A stretch of 64,000 bases of DNA from Verticillium longisporum (taxonomy: Eukaryota; Ascomycota; Sordariomycetes; Glomerellales; Plectosphaerellaceae), in contig JAETXT010000012.1 of the NCBI GenBank assembly GCA_019188255.1, forward strand, positions 2,666,001 to 2,730,000. Direction: 5' to 3'. The translations under genes and the position numbers were made by a program. The notes under the pieces are model-generated. The model was not told where the DNA came from and made no database searches. It saw only the letters and a program-made list of their open reading frames with translations. Below are positions 21,286 through 34,010 of this stretch, in pieces. The stretch's first letter is position 1; every line of letters begins with the position of its first letter.

Positions 21286-23473
21286 ATGGGTGGCAAGACC
21301 TGGTCATTGGCGGAGGAGAAGGTCTTCTAGCGGAAGATCATTCCTTTCTCTCAGAGACGCGTCGGCAAGGATCGTGCAAACAAGGAAAGAAGCTGGACGC
21401 AGCTCACAGATGAGATGTTCATGCATATGGGTGAGGGTGCCCGCAGAACCTACACCCCCCTCAGCCTTTGTAAGTATTCTGACACAAAATCTCCCAACAT
21501 GTATGACCGGGAATCATGGCTAACACTGGTTCTTTCTTGCTCTACTAGTCGAGCACTACTTCCTCAACATTGAGCAGGGCCGACCTTCCCCCAACGCCCA
21601 CGCCTTCGTCAGGGAGTATAATCGCATGAAAAGTCAGTAATCACACACCCTATTCTTAATCCTCAAACTGACAAAGGACCTTCTAGACGAGGGAAATGAG
21701 GCTAAGAAGGCATTTGAGCGTGCCAACCGTATGGTCGATGAGGATAACGAGGATAGCAATCGCTCGAGCAGCATCCACGAGCCTTCTGATACCGGCGATG
21801 GTGAGAATAGCAGCGCCCATCGATACCCAATGAGGCCTCGGCGCAAAGTTCGGGACGCTCACGTGGGGCCTACCGCCAAAGAACAGGAGCGCAATCGTGT
21901 TTCGATGCAGGACCAACGGCCTTTGCCCCCAGTCGACGAGAACTACCGCCGTCGACCTGTTGGGGATTCGGTCGCCTCGCCGTATTCTCATCATCTGGAA
22001 GCTAACCGCCACTCTCGCCCTCACTATTATGGTAATCAACACCATGCCCAACTTTCGTTCGAACGCTCGCAGGGCTATCACCGTGGCCAGGATCAAGGCC
22101 AAGGGTTCAGTGGCTACCAGAAGGATTACTATGCCCAGACTCCCGATTACCAAGGATACCCCGAGCAGTGGCGTACCAGCTATGGGGAAGCTCCTTATCG
22201 ATTCCAGAATGATATGTCTGGTCGCTACACTAATCAGTATAGTCAGCCGTACTACAGCAACAACTTCTATGAGCAAGGTCCATCCATGCAACCAAGCCCT
22301 GAGTACTCACAGGTCCCCGTAAGCGACCACGGACCCGAACGTCCGGCGTATTCGCAAGACGACTACGAAAATAGAGCCCTAGAGGAAGCCTCCGGCTCGG
22401 ATCAACGCCCCTATCTCGCCCAACGGGGCAATAGCGCCCCCGAGCATGCGCACCAGGAGTTCCGCGGTTTCTACGAAGGACCACCTCATACCATGACAGG
22501 TGGCCATTCTGTCGAAAACTACCATCATGTCGGAAGCCGCACTTGGGAGGGCGGCGCCCAGCTCGAGAACGTGGGCCGGGTGGAAGGTCCGCGTCAGATT
22601 GCCAATGAGCGCGAACGCTCGCCCTCGACCGCCAGCACTATCCTGTTGCAAGATGCGTATGAGGCTGGAGAAGGACAACACCATGTCCACCAAGCCGAGC
22701 CGGCTAGCAGGGGCGTTCCGCGCTCAGGAGACACAACCGAATCTGAACCTGCATCGCACCACCACTCTGACCACGGCTCAGCCATCGACACTCGCCCTCA
22801 TCACTACCGACAGCGCGAGCGGCGAGCGGAATATCCGCGCACTCCTGAGGCCCAAACAGCTCGTCGGCTTTTTGATCACGTTGCCACGACTTCCAGCTAC
22901 GGTTATGTCCCCGCTCTGGATCTCGCACCCGACCGCGAGCTGCCCCTGGCCGGGCCTGATCGCACCGCAAACGACCATATCAATGCGTACAACACCCATG
23001 GAGATCGAGTACTCAGCGAGAAAATCAGCCATGCTCGCACTGTGGAACAGCGCGAACATGCGAGTGTGAACCGCAGCCAGCTCTCCACGATCAACTCCAG
23101 CGGCCCAGCCTTTTCTGCTAGCCAGAAGTTGGAGCCCTACCGTAATGGAGGACAAGGCCCTGTAAAGCCCGAAGAACCGACCGCAGAAATTGAGTATGCA
23201 GGCAATCTTGAAGTACTGGCTCGCGTCGCACTCATGCAGACCGAGGGTCTTGCTGCTGATGAAAGTGGTGACCAGCACTCCGCCTCTGGTCGCAATACCC
23301 GGAAGGAGGACACAGGCCACGGTCAAGAGACTAGCCGCTTGATCAAGCGGTGTGACGACGAAGTTGAAGCGGCTCGTCAAGCTCGTGTTGAGAAGGCCTT
23401 GCGCCTTGACGCTGAAATCAACGCTGACATTCGGCGCCGACACCTCAAGGACGACGCACAAGAGGAGCAGTAG
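21286..23473 (+). CDS. SANT/Myb-like N-terminus plus long disordered Tyr/Gln-rich protein; TAG at codon 15
   Basis: Three exons (21286-21469, 21549-21632, 21687-23473) give 684 residues if codon 15 is read as an amino acid. Both introns have good signals (GTAAGT to ACTAG; GTCAGT to TCTAG) and the phases agree. The first exon begins MGGKTWSLAEEKVF, the start of a SANT/Myb-like motif in which the next residue is expected to be Trp, but the codon is TAG (21328-21330). Domain-like sequence continues (FEHYFLNIEQGRPSPNAHAF). The remaining 580 residues are hydrophilic and rich in Tyr, Gln, His and Pro, consistent with intrinsic disorder. A TGG-to-TAG change is a single transition. Translation might instead start at a downstream ATG (21416). 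Function is unknown; DNA binding is an inference from the N-terminus. Confidence 0.65.
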
Positions 23474-24117
23474 ATCCGCATCGCCCGTACAACGCGATGA
23501 GCTTCAGTGAACCAGGATGGAAAAGGATGCACCCAGCACACGATAGAAGAGGACATGGGTGGCAGTCAGGTCGCATCGCTTGAAGGAAGGTCTCTGACGG
23601 ATCAGGAGACACGAAGCATCGTCGGTTTTAGGGATACCAAGAATCAGGAAATTGAGCTGGGCTTCCATTCAGCAGGTTGCTCCTGTATTGGGATTACATC
23701 ATTGGAGAATTGCTCAGTTCGACGCCCGGCTTTGATACCTAGTTTAATTGATTTTGCTTTTCAGAACTTAACCGTGACGAGAGAATGTAAGGCTGTTCTG
23801 AACCATACTGAACACCGAACACAGTAGGCAGCGCAAGAACAGCATTCAGCACCTGATGGCTCGTAGAGTCTTCATACGAGAACACCCGGAAAACCGTCCC
23901 AAACCATGTTGAGTGCGAACGTCTTCTGCCGCGTCGTGAGCCCCTGAGGAGAAGCCAGATCCACCAGCTGACTAAGAGCTCTACAACGTTACATGAAGCT
24001 CTCACCAAGTTCATCCGTTATCCCAGAACAAAACAACACACGACTTGTTTCTTCCATCCTTCGACAGTCTTGTCTACTTTCCAGACTTGTGTTGATCACG
24101 CCCCGCGATACAGCACG
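23474..24117. other. Intergenic region
   Basis: About 0.64 kb between two same-strand genes. Nothing recognised. Confidence 0.4.
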
Positions 24118-24927
24118 ATGCCGCCAACCACATCTCTCGAGATCCCCGTCTTCTCCCCGGCGGCAGCTCTTCACGCTCAGTCTCTTGGCGCCCAGCGCAT
24201 CGAGCTCAATGCACAAGGCTCGTATCCCGCCGGAGGCCTGACGCCCACTCTCGACGACCTGCGCGCTGTATCTTCTTCGTTGGCGATCCCGAATCGAGTC
24301 ATGATCCGGCCAAGGGGACCCCCCGCTGAAGGGTTGGATTTCGTGTATTCAGAGGCGGAGTTCGAGACGATGCTCTCCGATGTGAAGAGATTGCTTGCCG
24401 ATGGAGGCTTGAAAGCGGAGAGAGGGGATGGGTTCGTGTTTGGAGTGTTAAAAAGAGGAGCGCATGGGGTTGAGGCTGACCGCGAGAGGAACTCAAAACT
24501 GGTGGAGGCGGCAGGAGGCTTGGTGTGCACATTTCATCGGGCTTTTGACGAGCTTGTTGCTGGACTGGAGGGCATCAGTCTGGATGAAAAGGAGGTCAAG
24601 GTCGAGCAAGCCATACGAAGTGTTGCTGCCTGTGGCTTCGATGCCGTCTTGACGTCTGGAGGGCCGGGACGGGCGCCGGAGAACGTCGAGATCTTGAGGG
24701 TGGTGACCAGGAAAGCGCAAGGAAGGTTGACGATCATCATTGGGGGCGGAGTCAGGAGCGGTAATATTGGGAGGGTTCTGAGACATCTGGACGTTGATCC
24801 CCAGAGCGTGTGGGCGCATTCGAGCTGTCTTGTTGCTGGAGAGGTAGAAAATATCAATCCTGTGGAGGCAAGCAAGATGCTGCTGCAATTCAAAGGATCG
24901 AACTTTGGTAGTCATGAAGACGAATAA
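24118..24927 (+). CDS. cutC: CutC-family protein (copper homeostasis family, TIM barrel)
   Basis: Single-exon gene of 269 aa starting at ATG 24118 (GCACGATGCC). CutC blocks are in order: LGAQRIELNAQGSYPAGGLT, RVMIRPRG, the insert with DGFVFGVL, CTFHRAFDEL, ACGFDAVLTSGGPGRAPE and IIIGGGVRSGN. CutC proteins were named for a copper role in bacteria, but their biochemical activity is not firmly established, so only family membership is claimed. Eukaryotic homologues are of similar length. The protein has no signal peptide or membrane segment and should be cytosolic. Confidence 0.95.
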   Translation: MPPTTSLEIPVFSPAAALHAQSLGAQRIELNAQGSYPAGGLTPTLDDLRAVSSSLAIPNRVMIRPRGPPAEGLDFVYSEAEFETMLSDVKRLLADGGLKAERGDGFVFGVLKRGAHGVEADRERNSKLVEAAGGLVCTFHRAFDELVAGLEGISLDEKEVKVEQAIRSVAACGFDAVLTSGGPGRAPENVEILRVVTRKAQGRLTIIIGGGVRSGNIGRVLRHLDVDPQSVWAHSSCLVAGEVENINPVEASKMLLQFKGSNFGSHEDE

Positions 24928-25113
24928 GGAGCCTGTAATTGACGTTTGTATTCGTATGAGGGAATGACTCGAGGTTGGGTATTTAGTTATGCATCCATCT
25001 AGCAATCAAATCCATCGTGATCTGTGTCTAAGTCTGCGAACAATCTACTGACCTAGGGAAACTATCACTGCGGATTTCTAAGAACATGTATGCATCTATA
25101 TGCATCAAACCGC

Positions 25114-27129
25114 TCACCGCTTGTGCTTAATCACTTCACTTTCTTCAAGCTCTTGCGCCCGGACCTTGCTCGGCCCAGCCTTCATCTCAGTCCACTCGCC
25201 CTCAGTGTTCCACTTGCCCGCCTTGGTATAGTCCCACGTCTGCGTGCCCTCCATGTATGCGAAGCGGAAATACTCATTGTGACGCAGCTCTGGTTTCCGT
25301 TCCCACGAGAAAGTCGTCTCGGAACCTTCGCCATCGTCAAAATATGTCCGGAACCTCTCCACATCGTTGACGAGTACGCTAATGCCGTCAAAACGAGGGG
25401 CAGGAGGCGTCGCCCAGGTGAAGTTGGCCGTCCACAGGGCTTCGCCAAGGTTGATTTCGGGGGCCCTGATGACGGGCAGGGGCGAGCCATGCTGGGCATC
25501 GCCTTGAAGGGACGCGCCCGTCTGCAGCAGAGGGTCAAAGCCCCACCGCGCGATACCGTTGATAAAGAGACCAACGAGGAGACCTTGATACAAGAGGCTG
25601 GGCCGCGTCTGCATGCTTGTGCCTGGTAACAGCAGCAGGGCTAAAATGTAGTGATGGATGCGCAAGTTGAGGCCCGGGAGCAGCAGGCAAATGACGATGC
25701 CACCGACGAAGAGCGCGTACAGCTTTAGGTACTTCAGTAGCCGACCTTCCTGCCTAAAGAACCAGATCTGCTTCACAACGATGACGAATAAGACAATGAC
25801 GATGATGGCGAGCGCGGCCTTTGCGCCCGGTTGCTGCTGCAGGTCATGACCCGTCAATCTTGAAATGGGAATGAAGTCGAGCGTGTAATTAGTCAAGGCG
25901 CCCACCCAGCAGGCGCCGAGCCAGAGCACCGCCTTGTCGCCCTGCGCGGTGCGGCCGCGGAGCAAACGGCGGCCTCCCATCTTGTCGTACATGACGTAGG
26001 CACAGAACATGGCGGGCAGGAACTTTCCGAGAATGTTCGAGACGAGTCCAGCTATGCTGGAGTGTCCTGGGGGATCCGATGCAATGCCGACGTGCCAGAA
26101 GATGCCAACGAAGTTGGCGAAGAAGAAGAGAGCCGAGGAAGCGGTGAATAGCGACATGACAGACGTATAGACGACCGAGACGGCCAGTAAGTCCCATCGC
26201 ATGTCGCGAGACTTGCACTCAATGTCCTGCTCAAAGACAAAGGATAGTGGGAAATAGGAATCAAAGCCAACGCTCTTGATGCCATGGTGGCTCGAGCTGA
26301 CGTAGTCCTGCCGTCTGCCGACCACCTTCACAACACCACATCCTCCTCTCTCATTCGAAATGACGCCCGCGTGGATAGCAGCCTCGCAAATGAATGAATC
26401 GCCGCGGTAGAAAGCATCGTTCGTGCCGTTGGGGCCGCCGATGACGAAGGGCTGGTAGACGATTTCCTGATCGCCAACAGCGCGGGGATTGAGGACATGA
26501 ACGGACCGGCAGTTCGCTGAACACCTGAAGGGGAAACCACTGCCATTGAACGGCCGACAGTCGACACCATTGATGCCGCATCGGTTTCCGGCGCCCCAGT
26601 ACGTGGCGCCGCACCCAATCTCCGAAGGTGTGCCCCAGCCCTCGATCTCGGTGGCGAGCGTCTCGGCTCGCTTGACAAGCGCAAAGGTGACAGCCCAAAT
26701 GGCTACGTAGAAAAAAACGACAGCAAGGCGTTGTTTCCGCTTCGGCAGGTACTTCTCAACAAGCAGGAGAGGGAACTCCTGGATGCGCGGGAAGACGGGC
26801 TTGATCTTCCAATCGCGCGGGTTCTGGGGACCCTGTGCCCAAGTCGCTGTGGCTTTCCACAAGCGGTATACGGGGTACGGCACCCGCTTCCATCTCTTTC
26901 CGTTGCGATCATCCTGCAAGAACCTCGGGGTGGAAGTCCATCAGTCGTCCTCCACCTCGGGCACGCGTCGCTGGTGGGCTGAGGGGGGGGGATCGGGGAT
27001 CGGGGCGTCGGGATGGTCGGCCGCCGTCGCAGTGGCATCACCTCGCTCGGCAGCAGGTCTCTCGGTGGCTTCTTGTCGTTCCATGCTGCTTAGGAGGGGT
27101 GCGTTTTCGGCAAAGCCATCGTCGCTCAT
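25114..27129 (-). CDS. LCCL-domain multi-pass membrane protein
   Basis: Exons 27129-26956 and 26913-25114 give about 657 aa. The N-terminus is hydrophilic. After one membrane segment (LAVVFFYVAIWAVTFALV) comes the LCCL domain, with its conserved cysteines and core (EIGCGATYWGAGNRCGINGV, then CSANC, FICEAAIHAGV, GGCGVVKV). Several further helices follow, and the C-terminal 170 residues form a soluble tail. This order (TM, lumenal LCCL, TM bundle, soluble tail) is the standard fungal LCCL protein; its function is not established. The intron is short: GTGGAG to TTGCAG would be 42 nt, and an alternative donor nine bases upstream (GTGCCC) gives 51 nt, both in frame. Confidence 0.88.
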
Positions 27130-28025
27130 TCTGTTGCTGTCGTGTCGGAGAAGACGAAGGGCATGTCAATGCCCCCCGCAACTCCTTGAGTGTTTCGTTT
27201 GGCTGTGCCGCACCCGATCCGTCAGCATTTCTTGGAAAGCGCCACGGATGGGGCCGCCACTCGGGCGCGATCCGAGCTTACTAAATCGATGATGGGTGAT
27301 GGTGGTGTTGCGCTGTCAAAGCAGACATGTACTGGCGGTCTTGGTCTTGAAACTGGCGTTTTGACAAACACCGCGGAAAGGGCGCGTTGTGGGCAGGAGA
27401 ACTGCTGTGTATTTAGCATTCACAACCGAGACCTTATCCAAGTCATGAGAGCATGTCGCAAGACTGCCGGCACTGAATCAAGCAACCATCAGCTGGACCA
27501 GGGCTTGCCTAGGGACATCCATCCCGAAGAAGCCGTAGAGCAACGTTGGTGGGCATGTTCCAGTGATTGGTCCACTGGCCCCGGGTCCCTGCATGCAGTG
27601 TGAAGCGACTAATGTTCGGCAAAGCCACATGATTGAATCGATAAGGCTAGTAGAGATCAGGTAGAGAGTGGCTGGTGAGGCTGTCTGTGGCGGGTGAGCG
27701 ACATCGAATGGGGGGCTTGCGTGGGGGACACGATGGCTAAGATTTAGTGGGCTAGTGAGTGATTCAGCGAAGTCATTGCGACCAAGCAGTAGCTGTCTTC
27801 GTGATATCGACGTTCTCACGAGAGTTGACCTTTCCCTTTCACCTACTGGCCATAGCTCAGAACAGCCAGGGTTATCGCACACATTCCTTTCTTTCTCGCA
27901 CTCTCTCCTCGTCAGGCTCGGCATCATAGACTCTTCCTCTCCTTCTCGTATCCCCACAAGCTCACTACCTACTTATCCTTCTTCGCTCCCCTTTCCCACC
28001 CAGCAGAGGGAAGGACTATGGTATC
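27130..28025. other. Divergent intergenic region (LCCL gene and QTRT2)
   Basis: About 0.9 kb containing both promoters. The 150 bases before QTRT2 are rich in CT tracts. No other gene is visible. Confidence 0.5.
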
Positions 28026-28029
28026 ATGA
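28018..28029 (+). promoter_or_regulatory. Three-codon upstream ORF overlapping the QTRT2 start
   Basis: ATG-GTA-TCA-TGA begins 8 bases before ATG 28026, and its stop overlaps that ATG (ATGA). If 28026 is the real start, ribosomes finishing this uORF could reinitiate on it; if translation begins at 28071, both are upstream elements. Effect on expression is an inference. Confidence 0.4.
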
Positions 28030-29571
28030 TAAACGGTCCAACGTCCTCAAATGAGGCATCATCAGACGAGATGGCTTTCAAGGTTCTACAGTCAGCGCTG
28101 CAACAGGGCTCGGCGGCGAGGCTAGGTAGCCTTGCGTTGCCTAACCGCAAAGTCATCGACACACCCAATTTCATCGCCATCTCATCACGGGGAACCGTGC
28201 CTCATGTCACGCCAGACATTCTCGCAAAACACGCAACTTTTGGAGGTGCCTACATGGCACTCGAGGATTGTAAGCGCCCAAGACGCTCCCGCACATCACA
28301 TTGAGACTCATGCCAACCCTCTAGTCATCGAGAAGAAGAGCCCGCCTATTCTAAGCGCTCCGCCCACGCTGGCCAGACCGCTGCACGCCTTCACAGGCTT
28401 CCCCCGCGATATGGCGACCATTATGGGCCCGCGCAGATGCACGCCGGTCAAGACGCCGGTTGGCAACGGTAGCCAGTCGCTCTCAATCTGGACGTCAACT
28501 GGAGCGTCGACTCTGGCTATCGATACGTATGCCGCGCACATCGAAGCACTCAGCCCCGACATTGCCATCGCGCCCGCCGATCTCTTTCACACAAGTGTTC
28601 GCCCGCCCGCCAAGAAACTCGTACGCATGGCGGACCGGACCGAGGAGTGGGTGGCCCGGTTCCTGAAGCCTAGCCGCAGGGAAAAGCTGCGCGAATCTGG
28701 AACTGCAGTGTTTGCCCCCATTCTGGGAGTGCCGCACCATGTTCAGTGGCAGTACCTCAAGCAATTGTCCGAGGACGAAATTGACGCACTGGTAGGCCTG
28801 GCGATCTACGATGTTGAGCTGCTACCAGAGGTTCTCGAGCATTACAAGCCGCTGGTGCCCCTGGCGCGACTCTCGCTCCATACTGTTACATCGCCCCAGC
28901 AGATCCTCGAGCAGATCGCTGCCGGCGTCGACATTTGCGCTGTGCCGTTCCTCAACACCACCTCTGACGCGGGCATCGCGCTTCACTTTACGTTTCCGCC
29001 CCCGCAGGGTCCCCACGAACACCCACTTGCCCTGGGCACCAGCATGTGGTCACCCGAACACGTCACATCGGTGACACCGCTTGCCCCTGGCTGTCAGTGC
29101 TACGCATGCACGAAGCACCACCGGGCCTACATCCACCACCTCCTCAACGCAAACGAGATGCTCGCATGGACGCTGCTGCAGATGCACAACCACCACGTGG
29201 TCAGTGAGCTCTTTGCTGGTATTCGTGCCGCCTTTGCAGCAGGTCCCACGCGGTTCGAAGAGCTCTCAAAACAGTTCGTGGCAACGTATGAGGCGGAAAT
29301 ACCACTCGGGACTGGTTCGCGTCCCAGAGCTCGAGGGTATCATTTCAAGGGCATCGCGAATCAACCAAAGATCAACGAGAGCAAGTGGGCCAACTTCAAC
29401 GACGGCAACGCGGACGCAGAGGGCGCTGTGCGTCCCAGTGATGCGATAGGTGAGTCTGCTCAAGCTGCAAGGAGCGCGACGGAGACCCCTGTGGAGCCAG
29501 ATGAGACCTCCGTCGAGCTAGACAAGAAGGGCTTCGCATCCAAAGAGGAGGGCGGTGCGCTTGTCAAATAA
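28026..29571 (+). CDS. QTRT2: Queuine tRNA-ribosyltransferase accessory subunit 2
   Basis: Non-catalytic partner of the eukaryotic TGT enzyme that inserts queuine at tRNA position 34. Exons 28026-28269 and 28325-29571 (intron GTAAGC to CTCTAG, 55 nt) give 496 aa. The start matches the family (ARLGSLALPNRKVIDTPNFI, SSRGTVPHVTPDIL). The zinc site is visible near the C-terminus as GCQCYACTKHHRAYIHHLL (CxCxxC plus distal His). A charged, poorly conserved tail ends the protein. ATG 28071 (MAFKVLQSALQ) is an equally plausible start and would remove 15 residues. Fungi do not synthesise queuine, so activity would depend on salvage. The catalytic subunit is not in this window. Confidence 0.92.
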
Positions 29572-31120
29572 TACATTGAAAAACATTCTGCTACCTTGAT
29601 GGCCATGACACGCGCTCAGACGAGGATGCCATGCAGCGGGCCGCGGGCACTCTGGATGCTTGATGCACGATCTGTTCGGCAATCGGACTGATGATGTGAT
29701 CTGCAAATTTGACAGGAATCTGGAGAATGCTACATTCGGAATCTGAGACATTCGATGATTCGAGACGCGGTATCTCGCAGTGTTTAAAGAAGACAAACTG
29801 CTCTCTGTTCGCCATCCACACAGCAGATCGACTTGCTCCCAAGACTCGGCAGAACCATGCTGACGCACAAGCCCACCAACACCCGGCCTTGACAGCGACA
29901 CCGCCCCCAGAAGACTGAACGGGAGCAAAAAAAATCATTGACCAACACAAGACCTGTACAACGTTCAATAGCTAGACTACTTTAGTGTATAGCGGGCAGC
30001 TGCATGCAGCTTCGGTCAACTGGTTCCCCCTCACCTCCCCCTGAACCGTCGATGCTGGTCCTACCCGGTCAGCCCTCACAGCCAATGAGAAACTCGGAAT
30101 CGTCCACGAGGCTTCGAGCCGTCCAGTTTGCCTTTTCCGCCAGATCAACAGCATCATCGATCATCGACAACCCTGCACCTGGGAGCTCGCCATTGACGAA
30201 TCATCATCCTGCAAGCGTCCGAATGCACCATGCTACCCCTCTCAACTGGCCTCACCTTGTTGTAACCCCCGCCGGCCTTCGACCCTGATCGGACAGACAG
30301 GCCGCTACTCTGTTCAGCCCACTTCTTCTTGTTCAACTCCACCTTGACTCGGTCCTTGTCGACACTGAAGAAGCTCTCTACGCGAGTGAACACCTTCGAG
30401 GATCCCCTTTGGTGATCTTCATTTCCACCCTCACGCTGCACTGGCAGCGCGCTAGGCCTCGACCCGCCGAACTGGCAACACAGAGAGGTACAGCACGTGC
30501 CCTCATCGCTCAACATGATCGGCTGAACGTCCCACGTTGCCCATCACCAGTCATCTCTCTTCTCCCCACCCCAGCCCTGTACCGGTCGTTGCACGCTCGC
30601 TCCGATGCCTTATCACCAACGAGTCCAATCATGCATACCTTCCTCCCCTTGCTTCGGGAAGCCAACAAGCGGAGCGCCCGCCCCGCACGCGTGTCCCCAG
30701 TCGCAGGGTTTAGAACAGCTGCAACGGCTGCCCGTCTGGGTGCGTCAACCCACCACGAGCAAACCAGGTTCACCACCGTTTCTGCAGACCACGTCGTAGC
30801 CGCGGTCGCGAAGCCGTCTTGAGCCTGGCGCCATGCAGCAATGACAATGGATCCGGCGCCGAGCGAGAGCTCTGCAACCTCGCAAAAGTCCATGGATCGG
30901 CACGTGCGGCTGGCAGGGTTCGATAGCTTGACAGCTTGGAAATCACCCCCCGAGCCGTATAAGTTCGAGCCCTCGGTGCATCTCAGCTGCCCCAACGGTC
31001 TTTTGTTGTTCTTCCCTTGTCCAGCCACATCTGCGCCAGCGTTGTAAACCTCCCCTTTCTCAAGAAACCTTGCCGACCTAGGAGATCGGAAAGCGAGAAG
31101 GCATCAAGCTCAGCGTCACA
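29572..31120. other. 1.5-kb intergenic region upstream of the alkaline phosphatase
   Basis: No supported gene. Overlapping ORFs on both strands are short and lack motifs. This probably includes a long promoter for the phosphatase gene. Confidence 0.45.
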
Positions 31121-33376
31121 ATGGCCAAGCTCAACATTCTCGCCCTCGCGGCCGCCGGTCTTTCTGCCGTCTCAGCCCAGACGTTCCAGCGTCTCGGCTC
31201 GTGCCCCGACCTTGGTTGCGTCCTGCCGCCCGACCAGTCCGACTTTCTGCCTGGCCAGTTCTTCGACCTTCGCGTCGAGGTTCACGCTCCCATCAATGGC
31301 TCGGAGGCCTTCAACAAGGGCGTTCCCGACGAGGATTTCTCCGTCACCATCACCAAGGAGGGCGGCGAGACCAAGTCTCTCGAGGAGTTCTTCAAGATCG
31401 ACAAGGAGCCGAAGCTTGAGTCCTGGACCTTCCACTGGTACGAGGACCTCTACGCCGAGGATGCCAAGGAGAGCTCCGCCGTCAATGTGGCGTCTAAGGT
31501 CTGGCGCCGTGTCGCCATTTACGAGCCTGGCAACTACGAGGTCAGCCTGAGCTACTATGGCGACAAGAAGACCACCGCCAACTGGGTCGTGCGACCTCTG
31601 GCGACGGAGAAGAAGGCCAAGAACATCATCTTCTACATTGGTATGTTTCAGATGCAGCTCAATTGCTGAAACCAGCTAATTGGTCCTTTCTAGGTGACGG
31701 CATGACCACGAACATGGTATGGATATGAGATTGCAGACTTGCAATGGTGCCAGGACTGACAATACCCCAACAGATCACTGCCGCTCGTCTCCTCGGACAC
31801 AAGAGCATCAACGGAAAGTACCAGACGAAGCTGGCTCTTGACAGCTTCCCTGTCCTTGGTCACCAGATGACGCACTCCATCGACACCTACATCACCGACT
31901 CCGCCAACTCGGCTTCTGCTCTGTACACCGGCCACAAGAGCACCGTCAACGCCATGGGGTGAGCAACATTGAATAATTCATGTACTGTTAGAGCTAACTG
32001 GCCCTAGTGTCTACGCCGATTCTTCTCCCGATCCATTTGACGACCCCAAGGTTGAGACCATTGTTGAGCTCAGCACCCGTATCTGGGTGAGTACTCCTAA
32101 ACAGGCCCTTTCCACTACAAGCAAGGCTAACAAGTGTAGGGCACCATCTGGGGCGCTGTGTCGACCGCCTTCATTGCCGATGCCACCCCCATCGCCTTGA
32201 CTGGCCACACCCGTGCTCGCTCGCAGTACGGACCCCTGATTGAGCAGGCTCTGAACGGTATCAGCAACTACTCCTGGCCCAGCCACAAGGGCCCTGACGT
32301 CTACTTCGGTGGCGGTGCTGAGCAGTTCATCCCCGGCAGCGGCTCCTACAAGGGCAAGGACTACTACGCCGAGTTTGCCAACCAAGGCTACACTGTTTCG
32401 CAGAACAAGACGGCCCTTGAGGCCGCTGACTCTGGCGAGAAGGCCCTCGGCATCTTCTGCAAGGGCAACCTTCCCACCTGGCTCGACCGCAACGTCTACA
32501 CCAACAACCTCCAGGGCCTCAAGAACAGCCCTGCCGGTGGTGATGGCGACGCCAAGGACCTGCCCGGTCTCAAGGAAATGACCCTGAAGGCCATTGACGT
32601 CCTCCACAACCGTGCCAGCGAGGATGGTTTCTTCCTCATGTCTGAGGCTGCGTCCATCGACAAGCAGATGCACGCTCTTGACTACGACCGCGCTCTTGGT
32701 GACCTTCTCGAGCTCGATGATACTGTCCGCGCCACCATTGCCAAGCTTAAGGAGCTCGGCATCCTCGACGAGACCCTGATCGTGGTCTCTGCTGATCACG
32801 GCCACGGCTTCGAGTGAGTGATACCCCATTCCTGTTGTACGTTGCAAAGCTAACCAGCACAGCGTCTTTGGTGGTACCGATACCAAGTACCTCGCCGAGC
32901 AGGAGGACTTCCGCTCCAAGCGCCGCGCCGTCGGCACCTACGCTCGCTCCGGCCAGTCGCAGTACACCTCGCCCAACCCCAACGTCAGCTACAACACTGG
33001 CCCCAACTTCCCCCTCAACTGGACTCCTCGCTACGCCATTGCCGCCGGCTTTGGCGCCAACCCCGACCGCCGCGAGAACTACCGCCTTCATGAGTCTCCC
33101 CGCAAGCCCACTGTGCCCCTGGCGCCCAACGACAACTACGTCAACCCCAAGGACGCCCCCGACGGCTTCGTCGTCAACGGCACCATCCCCGTCGACGAGG
33201 CTCAGGGCATCCACTCGCTGACGGACGTCATGGTGTACGCCATGGGTCCTTGCCAGGAGACGTTTGGCGGGTCGTACGACAACACGGACATCTTCTACAA
33301 GATGGCCAACTGCTTCGGCCTGGGTCAGCCCAGGGACAGCAACAGCCCTTGCAAGAGGAAGCGCGCTGTCGAGTGA
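31121..33376 (+). CDS. Secreted alkaline phosphatase
   Basis: Metal-dependent phosphomonoesterase of the alkaline phosphatase superfamily. Six exons: 31121-31640, 31694-31716 (a 23-nt micro-exon), 31774-31958, 32008-32086, 32140-32813 and 32863-33376, all with GT-AG introns and consistent phases, 664 aa. A signal peptide (LNILALAAAGLSAVSAQ) precedes a fungal N-terminal beta-type domain of about 150 residues. Active-site motifs are all present: metal Asp in IGDGMTTNM, nucleophile Ser in TDSANSASA, SEAASIDKQMHALD, SADHGHGFD and the last His in GIHSLTDVMVYAMG. Several NxS/T sites fit secretion. The enzyme probably scavenges phosphate outside the cell; regulation by phosphate is plausible, but no site was identified. 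Confidence 0.95.
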
Positions 33377-34010
33377 ACAAAGAGGTCGTGATGTTGATTT
33401 AAGGCATGAGTAGCGTGGTGTTTGGCGGGAGTGGAAGGCGGTGGCCTTGTTTGATAATGTAGTCTACTTGCTACCAATACAGTGAAATCATAATCGTGTC
33501 CGCCGTTGTATGGCCAGAGCACTTCGCGGCGCTCACGAACCCGTGCCTTCGTCTGGCCTCCGGCTTGGCTTGGCCTCTGATCTCGGTCATTTCTCCTCTA
33601 CTCTGCTAGAAGAAACTGGGTTCAGAGAATGGAGCCATGAGTCCCAGAAACTCAGGAAGCTGAGGGGCCGATATGAAAGGATCGTGAGGGAAAGGGGCCG
33701 ATGACATAATCGCTCAACTAGCATCAGGGGTCCAACGCCCCCGCCCCAAGGAAATCTCAGTAGCATGCACAGCGGGGTCGTGCCCCTCGACAGCAGCACT
33801 GAGCCAACGTCATCTCGACCCCACCAAAGCAGCGAATCGATCACTCACCCACCCACACAGTCAGCTTGAGCCATCTGAGCGCATCCTCCTCAGCCATCAC
33901 GACAGCTAGGCAACCAGGCACATCGACAGAACGCATTGGAGGCACCCCCTTCATCCGCTACATCAAAGAATCCGGCCCCAAACAGCTCGAGGCACCCCCA
34001 CACAGCCAAG
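33377..34010. other. Intergenic region
   Basis: About 0.63 kb between two same-strand genes, no recognised feature. An in-frame TTG-initiated extension from 33936 is not considered coding. Confidence 0.4.

Noticed and set aside
32011..32937. Minus-strand ORF of 308 codons
   Set aside because: Shadow of the alkaline phosphatase coding exons, crossing its introns, with low-complexity composition.
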